Origin: Rhizorhapis sp. SPR117
GTDB lineage: Bacteria > Pseudomonadota > Alphaproteobacteria > Sphingomonadales > Sphingomonadaceae
Assembly (NCBI RefSeq): GCF_021742065.1
Contig: NZ_JAKKIE010000005.1
Location: 1 to 64,000, forward strand
Length of the DNA: 64,000 nt
Reading direction: 5' to 3'
Shown here: positions 20,460 to 31,390 of the stretch, one piece after another
Layout: every line of letters begins with the position of its first letter
Position numbering within the stretch: the first letter of the stretch is position 1
Program-made: the position numbers and the translations under genes
The notes under the pieces: model-generated
Database searches by the model: none
Seen by the model: only the letters and a program-made list of their open reading frames with translations
Told to the model about the DNA's origin: nothing

Positions 20460-21727
20460 TCATGTCCCACGGCCCACTATCGCTCCTGCGAACCGGAACC
20501 GGAACCAACCCATCGGCGCGGGAGTCCCCTATCCACGCAACACACGTACGCCCAGCGCTCGCCCGGGCAGATGTAGGCGAGCACGTGACGGTTATCGGCG
20601 CGGGTCCGGCGGGCCTCGTTTGCGCGATAGCTCTGGCCCGCGCCGGACGTCGCGTCCTCGTGCGCGAGTGGCATCGCAATGTCGGTATGCGGTTTCATGG
20701 CGACTTCCAGGGCCTTGAGAATTGGAGCGGCGAACAGGATGTGATGGATGACCTGTGCGCTGCCGGCATCGAGCCGACATTTGACTATCATGGTGTGACC
20801 CGGGGCACGGTCTATGATTCCCGAGGCGGTCATTATCAGGTGCAGAGTGCGCAGCCTCTATTCTATCTTGTTCGACGGGGAAGCGACGAGGGTTGCCTTG
20901 ATCATGCGCTGCTGGGCCAGGCTATTGCGGCCGGGGTGAACGTCAGGTTCGAGGACCGGGCGAGCGACGTCGAAGGAGATGCTGTCCTCGCGATCGGACC
21001 GAGACGCGCTGACATCATCGCCGTCGGATATGTCTTTGCGACCGATATGGCAGACGGGAGCTGGCTCGTCCTTGATGAGCGTCTCGCGCCGCGCGGTTAC
21101 GCTTATCTGCTGATCCACGACGGCCGCGGTACGGTCGCGAGCTGTCTGTTGAAGGGATTCAAGCAACAGGCGGCCTATCTGACGCGAACCGTTGCCTTTT
21201 TTCGTGATCGTCTGGGACTGGCAATGAACGCCGCCAAGCCGTTTGGCGGCTTCGGCAATTTCCGGATTCCAAGCTCAGCAGTTCAGGGCGGTCATCCGGT
21301 AATCGGCGAGCAGGCAGGCTCTCAGGACGCACTGGCGGGTTTCGGCATGCGCTACGCCTTACGATCGGGTCTGCTCGCGGCACGCAGCATCCTTGAGGGC
21401 AGGAGCTATGCCAGCCTGTGGCATCATGAGCTTCGACCGCTTCTTCGCGCCGGCATGGTCAACCGCTTAATCTTCGATCTCATCGGCGAGCGGGGTTTGC
21501 CGGCTGTGGAGAAGCGGCTGTCGCATGGCGACGCGCGTCATGCACTCCGGCGCATTTACAGACCCTCGATAGTGAGCCGCCTCCTCTTTCCGATAGCGAA
21601 ACTCCGCAGCCTCGGGGCATCGCGCGATCCGAGCTGCGATCACATCGATTGCGATTGCGTGTGGTGCCAACACCAGGCCGAACACAATCCCCCTATCGCT
21701 GACCTGAACAGAACGGACGGACGATGA
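20456..21727 (+). CDS. FAD-dependent oxidoreductase, geranylgeranyl-reductase-like
   Basis: The protein has 423 residues. The FAD-binding Rossmann motif VIGAGPAGLVCAIALARAG starts near residue 45, preceded by about 40 non-conserved residues, so a later start is possible. A later GFGMRYALRSGLLAARSIL stretch fits the second FAD-contact motif. The fold resembles geranylgeranyl reductases and aromatic hydroxylases. The C-terminus has a compact CDHIDCDCVWC cluster that could bind a metal or an iron-sulfur cluster, unusual for this family. ATGATCATG overlaps the pta stop, and its own stop overlaps fabI by 4 bases. Next to fabI it may reduce a lipid double bond; the substrate is unknown. Confidence 0.75.
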   Translation: MIMSHGPLSLLRTGTGTNPSARESPIHATHVRPALARADVGEHVTVIGAGPAGLVCAIALARAGRRVLVREWHRNVGMRFHGDFQGLENWSGEQDVMDDLCAAGIEPTFDYHGVTRGTVYDSRGGHYQVQSAQPLFYLVRRGSDEGCLDHALLGQAIAAGVNVRFEDRASDVEGDAVLAIGPRRADIIAVGYVFATDMADGSWLVLDERLAPRGYAYLLIHDGRGTVASCLLKGFKQQAAYLTRTVAFFRDRLGLAMNAAKPFGGFGNFRIPSSAVQGGHPVIGEQAGSQDALAGFGMRYALRSGLLAARSILEGRSYASLWHHELRPLLRAGMVNRLIFDLIGERGLPAVEKRLSHGDARHALRRIYRPSIVSRLLFPIAKLRSLGASRDPSCDHIDCDCVWCQHQAEHNPPIADLNRTDGR

Positions 21728-22566
21728 CGCAATTTCCTCCGATGACCGCTTCGAACGAGGTTCTCGATCTGACCGGTCGGAAGGGGCTGGTCGTCGGCAT
21801 CGCCAATGAACATAGCCTGGCCTGGTCCGCGGCAGAACATTTCCGAAATGCCGGGGCCGACCTTGCCGTCACCTACCTGAACGACAAGGCCAGGCCTTTC
21901 GTCGAACCGCTTGCCCAAAGACTGGCAGCGCCAATCCTCCTGCCGTGCGACATATTACGTCCGGGGCAGATCGAAACAATATTCGAGACGATCAAAAATC
22001 AATGGGGCCGCCTTGATTTTGTCTTTCATTCGATCGCCTGGGCAAGAAAGGAAGATCTGCATGGTCGGCTGACGGATTGCTCGGCTGATGGCTTCGTTGA
22101 AGCCATGCTGGTATCTTGTCATTCACTCATTACGATGGCGAAGCTCGCCGAACCGCTTATGACCAATGGTGGCAGTATTATGACCATGACTTATGTCGGT
22201 GCCGAAAAAGTGATCGACCATTACAACGTAATGGGTCCGGTCAAGGCAGCGCTAGAATCATCGGTGCGCTACCTCGCGCATGAACTGGGCACCAGGAACA
22301 TTCGCGTGAACGCCATATCAGCTGGCGCCATCAAGACCCGTGCCGCATCCGGCATTGCGCATTTCGACGAAATTCTGAACGGAGCCGTGCATATGGCTCC
22401 GCTGTACAGAACGGTGGACTCCTGCGAAGTCGGCCGCACCGCGCTGCTCCTTGCGAGCGACTTCACGACAGCGATTACCGGAGAAGTTCTCCATGTCGAT
22501 GCGGGATTCCACATCGAGGGCATGGCGTCTCCTCCCAAATGGTTCGACCCGAGTGGATCGGCGTGA
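21724..22566 (+). CDS. fabI: Enoyl-[acyl-carrier-protein] reductase (FabI)
   Basis: This 280-residue NADH-dependent short-chain dehydrogenase-fold enzyme does the last step of fatty-acid elongation. It shows the FabI nucleotide motif GLVVGIANEHSLAW (about 20), the central FHSIAW, and the catalytic YNVMGPVKAALE (Tyr and Lys). TYVGAEKVIDHYN precedes it. Near the C-terminus it has the TGEVLHVDAGFHIEGM segment. The start overlaps the FAD gene by ATGA and atpD begins 6 bases after its stop. It is probably an additional copy to a chromosomal fabI. Its inclusion in the ackA-pta and N-ATPase train is notable. Confidence 0.93.
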   Translation: MTQFPPMTASNEVLDLTGRKGLVVGIANEHSLAWSAAEHFRNAGADLAVTYLNDKARPFVEPLAQRLAAPILLPCDILRPGQIETIFETIKNQWGRLDFVFHSIAWARKEDLHGRLTDCSADGFVEAMLVSCHSLITMAKLAEPLMTNGGSIMTMTYVGAEKVIDHYNVMGPVKAALESSVRYLAHELGTRNIRVNAISAGAIKTRAASGIAHFDEILNGAVHMAPLYRTVDSCEVGRTALLLASDFTTAITGEVLHVDAGFHIEGMASPPKWFDPSGSA

Positions 22567-24366
<1,800 letters not shown>

Positions 24367-24374
<8 letters not shown>

Positions 24375-24705
24375 GCCGTCCCAAAAGAGGCGCGCGACGC
24401 CGAAGCGATCGCTCAGCCAGGAGGTCGGCTCGAAAGCGGCGCGAAAGCTCAAGGCGCGGCGCAATTCGGGGCAAGGTGTCTGGTTCGGCTTGGGAATGAT
24501 GGGGCTGATCGGCTGGTCGGTGGCGATTCCGACGCTGCTGGGCGCTGCGCTCGGGCTGTGGCTGGATCAACGATATCCGGGAAGGCATTCCTGGACCCTG
24601 GCGTTGCTGGTCGCCGGGCTTGTTATCGGCTGTTTCAACGCCTGGCATTGGGTAGCCAAAGAAGAAAAGGAAATGCGGGAAGAACAGGACGACGATCATG
24701 CATGA
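24367..24705 (+). CDS. atpQ: N-type F-ATPase membrane protein AtpQ (AtpI/AtpZ-like)
   Basis: The protein has 112 residues: a basic N-terminal tail of about 40, then two membrane helices (about 45-65 and 75-95) with LGAALGLWLDQRYPGRHSWT between, and an acidic tail. This pattern is AtpI/AtpZ-like; in N-ATPase operons the gene is called atpQ. ATG 24367 overlaps the atpC stop (ATGACTGA). It probably helps c-ring assembly or cation supply, by analogy with AtpI. Confidence 0.85.
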
Positions 24706-25012
24706 ATTATTGGTTATGGCATCACCTTTGCTTGCCGGCCTCCTGCTCGGTACGTTGTTCTTTGGCGGCCTTTGGTGGACGGTCAACAGGGCAATTTTGT
24801 CTCAACACCCGGGACTTTGGTTTTCGGGCAGCATGCTGCTGCGGACCAGCATCACCATGGCGGGGTTCTATTTTGTCGGCCGCGAAGATTGGGCGCGGTG
24901 GCTGCTGTGTCTCCTCGGTTTCGTCCTGGCGCGACTTGTCGTGAAGGCGCTGTCCGGCTTGTCAAGACGCGCCCCGACCGGTTCGGTAGCGGAGATCCGC
25001 TATGCGCCTTAG
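24698..25012 (+). CDS. atpR: N-type F-ATPase membrane protein AtpR
   Basis: The protein has 104 residues and three hydrophobic segments. The middle one contains SGSMLLRTSITMAGFYFVGR, with an Arg inside a membrane helix. AtpR is specific to N-ATPase operons, and its buried Arg is proposed to pair with the ion-binding carboxylates of the c subunit during assembly. ATG 24698 overlaps the atpQ stop, and atpB overlaps its end by 11 bases. Confidence 0.85.
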   Translation: MHELLVMASPLLAGLLLGTLFFGGLWWTVNRAILSQHPGLWFSGSMLLRTSITMAGFYFVGREDWARWLLCLLGFVLARLVVKALSGLSRRAPTGSVAEIRYAP

Positions 25013-25703
25013 CCCCGATGATATGATCTTCTGGCAATACGGGTTTCTCAAACTCAACGGCACGATTGTGTCCACATGGGGCCTGATGTTCGTGCTTGCC
25101 ATCGGCTCGAAACTCATCACGCGGAAGCTCTCCACCGGTCCGCATCGATCCCGATGGCAGAATCTGCTGGAAATCATTGTCACGAGCATCGAAAAGCAAA
25201 TCGAAGATGTCGGCCTCCGGCATCCGCAAAAATATATCGGCTTTCTGGGCACGCTCTTTCTGTTCGTGGCGTTGGCCAGTCTCTTCACCATCCTTCCCGG
25301 CTACGAACCGCCGACGGGGTCGCTCTCGACCACGGCGGCTCTCGCGCTCTGCGTGCTGGTGGTAGTGCCGTTTTCCGGAATCAAGGAGCAGGGGCTGGGT
25401 GGCTACCTCAAATCATATCTCGAACCGACAGTCATCATGCTGCCGTTTAACATCATCAGCGAACTGTCGCGCACATTGGCGCTGGCCGTTCGTCTGTTTG
25501 GTAACATGATGAGTGGGACGATGATACTCGCCATCCTGCTGACCGTCACGCCGTTTATCTTCCCGGTCGTCATGAGCGCACTTGGTCTGCTCACCGGCAT
25601 GGTGCAGGCCTATATCTTCAGCATCCTGGCTACAGTCTACATCGCGGCCGCCACACGCGGCCGCACGGCCACACCCGAACCAACCGATGAACTTTCGGTA
25701 TGA
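25002..25703 (+). CDS. atpB: N-type F-ATPase, Fo subunit a
   Basis: This 233-residue membrane protein forms the ion half-channels. The essential Arg lies in the conserved helix ELSRTLALAVRLFGNMMSG (about 147-165). The last helix contains GMVQAYIFSILATVYIAAA. It is shorter at the N-terminus than E. coli AtpB, as usual for N-ATPases. Start ATG 25002 overlaps atpR. atpE follows after 24 bases with a GGAGG site. Confidence 0.93.
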   Translation: MRLSPDDMIFWQYGFLKLNGTIVSTWGLMFVLAIGSKLITRKLSTGPHRSRWQNLLEIIVTSIEKQIEDVGLRHPQKYIGFLGTLFLFVALASLFTILPGYEPPTGSLSTTAALALCVLVVVPFSGIKEQGLGGYLKSYLEPTVIMLPFNIISELSRTLALAVRLFGNMMSGTMILAILLTVTPFIFPVVMSALGLLTGMVQAYIFSILATVYIAAATRGRTATPEPTDELSV

Positions 25704-25727
25704 AGCACGATTACACATGGAGGCATT

Positions 25728-26009
25728 ATGGATAGCATGACGCTCATTGCCATCGCTTCAATCGTCACCGCCGGGCTGACGATTGCGCTCGGGAGCATCG
25801 GGCCCGCGCTCGGTGAGGGCCGCGCCGTCTCGACAGCATTGAGCTCGCTCGCGCAGCAGCCCGATGCCGCAAGCACCATCACGCGCACCCTTTTCGTTGG
25901 CTTGGCGATGATCGAGTCGGTTGCGATCTACTGCTTCGTGATCTCGATGATCCTCATTTTCGCAAACCCGTTCTGGAATCACGTCATCGCGCAAACCGCG
26001 GGGAAGTGA
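25728..26009 (+). CDS. atpE: N-type F-ATPase, Fo subunit c
   Basis: The 93-residue two-helix hairpin forms the rotor ring. Helix 1 contains GSIGPALGEGRA, where Glu stands at the position of the Na+-ligand Gln32 of Ilyobacter tartaricus. Helix 2 contains AMIESVAIYCFVI, with the carboxylate Glu followed by Ser and a Tyr four residues later, matching Glu65-Ser66-Tyr70. The loop AQQPDA is the usual contact with epsilon/gamma. The double-Glu arrangement is typical of N-ATPases and was proposed for Na+ transport, although an N-type enzyme from Burkholderia has been reported as proton-coupled. Confidence 0.93.
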   Translation: MDSMTLIAIASIVTAGLTIALGSIGPALGEGRAVSTALSSLAQQPDAASTITRTLFVGLAMIESVAIYCFVISMILIFANPFWNHVIAQTAGK

Positions 26010-26012
26010 TCG

Positions 26013-26858
26013 ATGCTCATCGATTGGTTCACTGTCGGCGCGCAAGCCCTCAACTTCCTCATCCTGGTGTGGTTGCTGAAGCGCTTTCTCTACAGACCGA
26101 TCCTCGACGCCGTCGATGCGCGGGAAAAACGGATTGCCGCGGAACTCGCTGATGCTGACGCGAAGAAGGCCCAGGCCCAGGAGGAGCGCGACCTGTTCCT
26201 CCGCAAGAACGAGCAGTTCGACCAGCAGCGTGCCGCAATCATGAACAAGGCGATGGACGAGGCGAAAGCGGAACGTCAGCGGCTTCTCGAGGAGGCGCGC
26301 GCGGTAGCTGATGCCCTGAGTGCCAAGCGACAGGAGGCATTGCGAACCGAAGCCCATAATCTGAATGACGCCATACGCCGCCGAACCCAACAGGAAGTGT
26401 TCGCCATCGCGCGAAAGGCGTTGACCGATCTCGCTGCAGTCAGCCTCGAAGACCGCGTGACCGAAGTGTTCGTCCAACGACTGCGCGCGATGGACAGCAA
26501 GACAAAACAGGCCTTTGCGAAGACATTCGAAACAGTGTCCCGAACTGCGCTCTTGCGCAGTGCATTTGACTTTTCCGCAGAGCAACGCGCCGCAATCCAG
26601 CAAGTGGTCGAAGAGGCCTTCTCGGCCGATGTTCTCTTGCGGTTCGAGACCGTGCCGGATGTTGTCAGCGGAATCGAACTCATCGCGAATGGACAGAAAA
26701 TAGCCTGGAGTATCGCGGACTACCTCGCTTCGATGGATAGGGCCGTTGGCGAGCTTCTTCAAGAACAGGATGTAGCCAACGTCAAGGCTGCACCGAACAC
26801 CAGGATTGAAATCGCATCAAAGGCCGGGGCGCCCGATTCTGAAACGCAGCACTCATGA
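26013..26858 (+). CDS. atpF: N-type F-ATPase, extended Fo subunit b
   Basis: The protein has 281 residues, nearly twice the usual b length. One membrane helix (about 8-25; [20 protein letters not shown]) is followed by a long charged coiled coil to about residue 150, then a C-terminal domain of about 100 residues that resembles the delta region. No separate atpH exists here, in line with the N-ATPase pattern in which b takes over the stator role. atpE ends 3 bases before it and atpA overlaps by ATGA. Confidence 0.9.
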   Translation: MLIDWFTVGAQALNFLILVWLLKRFLYRPILDAVDAREKRIAAELADADAKKAQAQEERDLFLRKNEQFDQQRAAIMNKAMDEAKAERQRLLEEARAVADALSAKRQEALRTEAHNLNDAIRRRTQQEVFAIARKALTDLAAVSLEDRVTEVFVQRLRAMDSKTKQAFAKTFETVSRTALLRSAFDFSAEQRAAIQQVVEEAFSADVLLRFETVPDVVSGIELIANGQKIAWSIADYLASMDRAVGELLQEQDVANVKAAPNTRIEIASKAGAPDSETQHS

Positions 26859-28435
26859 GAGCCGAACCTGAAAACTTGCAGAATGCATTCGACGCCGCAT
26901 TGACCGGAATAGGTCGGGTGCGGGAAGCATTCACACCGCAACTCGTATCAAAAGAGACAGGAACGATCACCAGCATCGCCACCGGTATCGCCAAAGTGGC
27001 GGGGCTTCCGGAAGTCAGTTATGAGGAGCTGGTAAGCTTTCCCGGCGATGTGCTCGGCATGGCGTTCAACATCGACGAGACTGAAATCGGCGTCGTCCTG
27101 CTCGGCACTTATTCTCATCTGAACGCTGGCGACGAAGTTCAGCGTACGGGCCGGGTCATGGATGTCGTTGTGGGCGATGGGCTGCTGGGTCGCGTCATCG
27201 ATCCGCTTGGCCGGTCACTCGATGGCAACGGACCGGTGGTCGCCAGCGGTCGCCTGCCTATCGAACGCTCTGCGCCGCACATCATGGACCGCGCGGCAGT
27301 AACCATCCCTCTGCAGACCGGGATCAAAGTGATCGATGCGCTCATTCCGGTCGGGCGCGGTCAGCGCGAGTTGATTCTCGGTGACCGCCAGACGGGCAAG
27401 ACCGCCATCGCGATCGACACGATCCTCAATCAGCGCGACCAGGATATGCTGTGCGTCTATTGTGCGATTGGCCAGCGTGCGTCCGCCGTCGCCAAAGCGG
27501 TAGCAACCCTGCGCGAAGCGGGGGCGCTTGACTACACCGTCGTCGTTGTCACCGAAGGCAATGACCCGCCCGGTCTCGCCTTTATCGCCCCATATGCCGC
27601 GACCAGTATAGCAGAACATTTCATGGAGCAGGGCCGCGATGTTCTGATCGTTTATGACGATCTCACGCAGCATGCCCGCGCTTATCGCGAATTATCGCTT
27701 CTGTTGCGACGCCCGCCAGGGCGCGAGGCCTTTCCCGGCGACATCTTTTACATTCACGCGCGATTACTCGAACGCGCGACGCACTTGCGCGAAGAACTCG
27801 GAGGCGGCTCTCTCACCGCGCTGCCCATCATTGAAACCCAGGCAGAGAACATTTCCGCCTACATTCCGACCAACCTCATTTCGATCACCGATGGGCAGAT
27901 ATATCTTTCGCCATCGCTGTTCGAATTGGGCGTCCTGCCTGCAGTCGATGTCGGCAAATCGGTCTCGCGCGTCGGAGGCAAAGCACAACGTTCAGCCTAC
28001 CGCGCCGTGGCTGGAGATCTCAAGCTTGCCTATGCGCAATTCGAGGAACTTGAGACCTTTGCCCGCTTTGGCGCTCGATTGGATGAAGCCACCCGCAAGA
28101 CCATCGAACATGGACGGCGTATCCGCGCCTGCCTGCAGCAGGCGGAAGGCGCGCCAGTGTCAGTGCCGGCGCAAATCGCTGTCTTGCTGGCAGTGACCGC
28201 CAAGCTTTTTGATACCGTCGCGCTCGATCAGATGCCCAATGCCGAGCTCGCCGTCCAGAAGGCGGCCGCGAACATCCCCGCTCAAGTGTGCGCGCGATTT
28301 GAAAGCGCCGGCAAGCTGAGCGACGAGGATCGCGCAACCATCGTTGAAATCGCCAGACAGGCCGTTGCGCCTTTCCAGGCCAGGCCGGAGGGCACTTCAT
28401 CGCGGCCCGCCGCGGAAGGAAGGGACCGGTCATGA
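26855..28435 (+). CDS. atpA: N-type F-ATPase, F1 subunit alpha
   Basis: The 526-residue non-catalytic nucleotide-binding subunit has Walker [15 protein letters not shown] (about 176), [13 protein letters not shown] and [20 protein letters not shown], the standard alpha hallmarks, with the visual arginine region near [10 protein letters not shown]. It carries a short non-conserved C-terminal tail rich in Arg/Pro. Start overlaps atpF (ATGA), and its stop overlaps atpG by 4 bases. Confidence 0.95.
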   Translation: MRAEPENLQNAFDAALTGIGRVREAFTPQLVSKETGTITSIATGIAKVAGLPEVSYEELVSFPGDVLGMAFNIDETEIGVVLLGTYSHLNAGDEVQRTGRVMDVVVGDGLLGRVIDPLGRSLDGNGPVVASGRLPIERSAPHIMDRAAVTIPLQTGIKVIDALIPVGRGQRELILGDRQTGKTAIAIDTILNQRDQDMLCVYCAIGQRASAVAKAVATLREAGALDYTVVVVTEGNDPPGLAFIAPYAATSIAEHFMEQGRDVLIVYDDLTQHARAYRELSLLLRRPPGREAFPGDIFYIHARLLERATHLREELGGGSLTALPIIETQAENISAYIPTNLISITDGQIYLSPSLFELGVLPAVDVGKSVSRVGGKAQRSAYRAVAGDLKLAYAQFEELETFARFGARLDEATRKTIEHGRRIRACLQQAEGAPVSVPAQIAVLLAVTAKLFDTVALDQMPNAELAVQKAAANIPAQVCARFESAGKLSDEDRATIVEIARQAVAPFQARPEGTSSRPAAEGRDRS

Positions 28436-29427
28436 GTGACACCATAGAGAGCCTGCGTCGAAAGATGAGCAGCGCCGGCGATCTCCAATCCGTCGTCCGG
28501 ACAATGAAAGCCTTGGCCGCATCGAATATCGGCCAATATGAAAGATCGGTTCGTGCGCTGGCCGATTATTATCGGACCGTAGAGTTGGGATTGAGCGCCT
28601 GGTTTCGGGAAAACCGAATGGCGCCCTCGATGACGGAAAGAAATGTACCCAATCAGGCCGATGCGGTCGGCGCCGTCGTTTTCGGATCGGACCAGGGACT
28701 GGTGGGCCGGTTTAACGACGTTGTCGCCGATCATGCGATCAAGACGCTTGACGCTCTGTCGGGCAAAGCCCAGGTCTGGGCCGTTGGCGAGCGTGTTCAT
28801 GCCCGTCTCGCGGATGCGGGCCTATCACCGATTGGCCTCCTCGCTGGTCCGAATTCCGTCCAGGGCATCACGTCGTTTGTCGCTCAGATTCTGATTGAAA
28901 GCGAAGTCCGTCAGGTCAACGGTGCGCATACCAGCCTTTTCGTGGTCCATAACCGGCCCCTGTCCGGCGCGCTATACGAACCGGTTAGTCAGCGTCTGTT
29001 GCCACTCGACGCACAATGGCAGCACGATCTGGCCAGGGTGCGCTGGCCAACCGGAAATTTACCCGAGATCGTGAGCGGCGGCACCAGGACTGCCAGCGCA
29101 CTTGTCCATGAATATCTGTTCATCTCGCTCTTCCGGGCCTGTGCCGAATCCCTCGCCAGCGAGAATGCGAGCCGACTGGCGGCCATGGAGCGGGCCGACA
29201 AGAGCATCAGTGAGTTGCTGGCGCAGTTGCACGGCACATTTCAGCAGTTGCGCCAGACTGGCATCGACGAAGAACTTTTCGATGTGATTTCCGGCTTCGA
29301 GGCGCTGGTCCGACCGGGGCAACCGCAACGGCGGATGGATGGAGAGGAAGGTCAGATCCAAGGGCTATCCGATGGGGGAAGAAGGCGGGAACGCGCACCG
29401 GAACCGGAAAAGAGACATTCGGTGTGA
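28432..29427 (+). CDS. atpG: N-type F-ATPase, F1 subunit gamma
   Basis: The 331-residue central shaft protein has an N-terminal helix with [20 protein letters not shown] and a C-terminal helix ending [20 protein letters not shown]. About 40 extra residues follow ([11 protein letters not shown] onward), charged and non-conserved. It is the last gene of the operon. No strong terminator is visible in the 100 bases after it. Confidence 0.92.
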   Translation: MSDTIESLRRKMSSAGDLQSVVRTMKALAASNIGQYERSVRALADYYRTVELGLSAWFRENRMAPSMTERNVPNQADAVGAVVFGSDQGLVGRFNDVVADHAIKTLDALSGKAQVWAVGERVHARLADAGLSPIGLLAGPNSVQGITSFVAQILIESEVRQVNGAHTSLFVVHNRPLSGALYEPVSQRLLPLDAQWQHDLARVRWPTGNLPEIVSGGTRTASALVHEYLFISLFRACAESLASENASRLAAMERADKSISELLAQLHGTFQQLRQTGIDEELFDVISGFEALVRPGQPQRRMDGEEGQIQGLSDGGRRRERAPEPEKRHSV

Positions 29428-29530
29428 GGCCTCGGACTGCTCACCGTCGCTCATGCTTGCGGCAAGTTGCTGACCGCATGATTTTCCGCTGGGATGCGCC
29501 GCGGCGAAGAGCGCCCTGCACAAACGAATT

Positions 29531-30457
29531 TTGACTGCCGGTTCGATCATTCGGCTCCTTGCCGTGATGTTGCTCTGGGCGGGCTGTTTTCCGCTCATCA
29601 CAATTGGTCTTGACCTGGCGCCTCACGTCGCCTTTGCGGCCATGCGCGCTGCAATCGCAGGGCTGAGCCTCATTCTGCTGGGCATTTTGCTGCGGCGGCC
29701 CCTACCCCACGATATTCGCGCCTGGATTTTGATCGTTATAGTGGGTTTCGGCTCCACTACCCTTGGGTTTCTGGGAATGTTCCACGCCGCCGAATATGTT
29801 TCGCCCGGTATTGCGACTGTCATCGCCAATACGCAGCCGCTTCTGACCGCGCTTCTCGCCCACACCATCTTGCAAGAACGGCTCACCTTGGGCGGCAAGG
29901 CCGGCCTTGCAATAGGACTGCTTGGCATAGGCGCAATTGCCTGGCCCTCCATGTTTTCGGCCAATATGCCTGATTACCGCCTCGGCATCGCCTTTGTTGG
30001 TCTTGCGGCGGGCGGAGTAGCGATAGGCAACATCGGCATCAAACGTCTCACGGGCCAAGTCGATGCCGTGATCGCGATGGGCTTCCAGCTGGCAATCGGT
30101 GCCATCCCACTAGCGCTTCTATCATTTATGACTGAAGATATGTCCCGAATTTCGTGGTCTCCCGCGTTTATCGCCATATTGCTCAGCTTGGCGATATTGG
30201 GAACCTCCGCCGCATTCTGGCTCTGGTTTACGACGTTGGAACATGTCGGCCTCACCCAGGCGAATGCCTTTACATTCCTGGTCCCGATGATCGGCTTGGC
30301 AATCGGCGCCACCCTGTTCGGGGAACGCCTCGGATGGACACAGGCAGCCGGTGCGATCCTGATACTCGGCGGTCTCGTCCTGGTGCAGCGCGCTGCCGCT
30401 GAAGAACGGACCAGCCGAGCCCAGCAGGATTATGTGGAGGGGCCGATGTCCGAATAG
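29531..30457 (+). CDS. EamA/DMT-family transporter
   Basis: The 308-residue membrane protein has about ten hydrophobic segments and two EamA repeats. Examples are GMFHAAEYVSPGIATVIANT in the first half and TLEHVGLTQANAFTFLVPM with LFGERLGWTQAAGAILILGG in the second. It exports or imports small metabolites; the substrate cannot be told from sequence. The start is TTG 29531, as an ATG would cut the first helix. The end overlaps a small gene on the opposite strand by 28 bases. Confidence 0.88.
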   Translation: MTAGSIIRLLAVMLLWAGCFPLITIGLDLAPHVAFAAMRAAIAGLSLILLGILLRRPLPHDIRAWILIVIVGFGSTTLGFLGMFHAAEYVSPGIATVIANTQPLLTALLAHTILQERLTLGGKAGLAIGLLGIGAIAWPSMFSANMPDYRLGIAFVGLAAGGVAIGNIGIKRLTGQVDAVIAMGFQLAIGAIPLALLSFMTEDMSRISWSPAFIAILLSLAILGTSAAFWLWFTTLEHVGLTQANAFTFLVPMIGLAIGATLFGERLGWTQAAGAILILGGLVLVQRAAAEERTSRAQQDYVEGPMSE

Positions 30458-30657
30458 ACCTCCATATCGCTTGAGGTGCTCACAACGTTCCGTCCCGCTA
30501 GTGTGCCGTCAACAAGCGCCAGCGCGCGGCGTATACCCACAGCCTCATCACAATTCTCTTGTCCGTGCCCTTCGAGTTTTCTTAATTTCTCGCGAAATAT
30601 CGGAGCATACATCGTGATAATCTGGCGAGTTGTTCTCGGGTTGTTTTCGTCAGCCAT
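30430..30657 (-). CDS. Small hypothetical protein
   Basis: The 75-residue soluble protein has a balanced composition and a predicted helical first half (QIITMYAPIFREKLRKLEGH). ATG 30657 follows AGGTG by 5 bases. No family is recognised. It is convergent with the EamA gene. The normal amino-acid balance and ribosome site favour a real gene over a GC shadow. Confidence 0.45.
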   Translation of the reverse strand: MADENNPRTTRQIITMYAPIFREKLRKLEGHGQENCDEAVGIRRALALVDGTLAGRNVVSTSSDMEVYSDIGPST

Positions 30658-31062
30658 CTGGGCACCTAATATCGGACTCTTCTTGTTGCCGCACCGGACA
30701 GCTCCAGCCTGTTGGCGTTAGCCAGATATTTGGCGTTCCTCGGAAGAGACGCTCCAGATCACTTTACATTACGATCTCTCGATAAATCGAACGGCCTGGC
30801 ATTCCTGTCGTGAGCCCCGTACTTCCATCTTTGGGGAACAGCCACCCCATTCCATATCGTGACAGACCGGAGCGACTCGCTACCCGCGATTGCCCCATGT
30901 CTATGCCCCTTCGACGGGTATCGATGCTTCCCTGGCTACCGCGGATATCGACGAAGCTATGATATCCTCGCTGTAATGAAGAGACCGCAGCCGCGTCCAT
31001 CAGAGTGAGGTTGTTCCGCAACTTTTCACGGTGGCGGTCGATCGCTTTGAGGGAGGCAAGAT
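30658..31062. other. Intergenic region before DUF2933
   Basis: About 400 bases without a supported gene. An 85-codon minus-strand frame (30764-31021) has no ribosome site or recognisable motif. Promoters for the DUF2933-ICMT-PPK2 group are expected here. Confidence 0.4.
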
Positions 31063-31371
31063 GTGAACCGGAATACTGACCACCGATCGAACGGCGATGG
31101 ATGGCGAAGGGCCGTCGTCTTCATAGCCTTTGCGGCGATCGCAGCGTATTTTCTCCTCTCAGAGCATAGGGTCCATGCGCTCAGCATCCTCCCATGGGCT
31201 TTGATATTGTTCGCTTGTCCCTTGCTCCACATGTTCATGCACGGAGGACATGGCGGCCACGGCGGTCATGGTGATCACAGTGACCAAAATGGCAGCAGGG
31301 TCGATGCGGGGCTGAAGCCGGATCGTCATGGCGTGCATTCGAGTGCCGAATCCAGCCCCCATCGTCATTAA
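31063..31371 (+). CDS. DUF2933 family small membrane protein (first copy)
   Basis: The 102-residue protein has a charged N-terminus, two hydrophobic segments (about 17-33 and 40-57) and CPLLHMFMHGGHGGHGGHG, the His/Gly-rich tail typical of DUF2933. GTG 31063 is the start: GGGAGG lies 7 bases before it, while the ATG at 31061 meets a stop at once. DUF2933 genes accompany copper and silver resistance and ICMT-like genes; the tail may bind metal. The next gene begins 20 bases later. Confidence 0.8.
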   Translation: MNRNTDHRSNGDGWRRAVVFIAFAAIAAYFLLSEHRVHALSILPWALILFACPLLHMFMHGGHGGHGGHGDHSDQNGSRVDAGLKPDRHGVHSSAESSPHRH

Positions 31372-31390
31372 AGAACAGGACAATCCAGCC

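Noticed and set aside
30764..31021. 85-codon minus-strand frame
   Set aside because: No ribosome site, no recognisable motif, odd composition.
31246..31290. Short GGTCATGGC/GGCCACGGC tandem pattern
   Set aside because: It is the codon repeat of the His/Gly-rich DUF2933 tail, not an independent repeat element.
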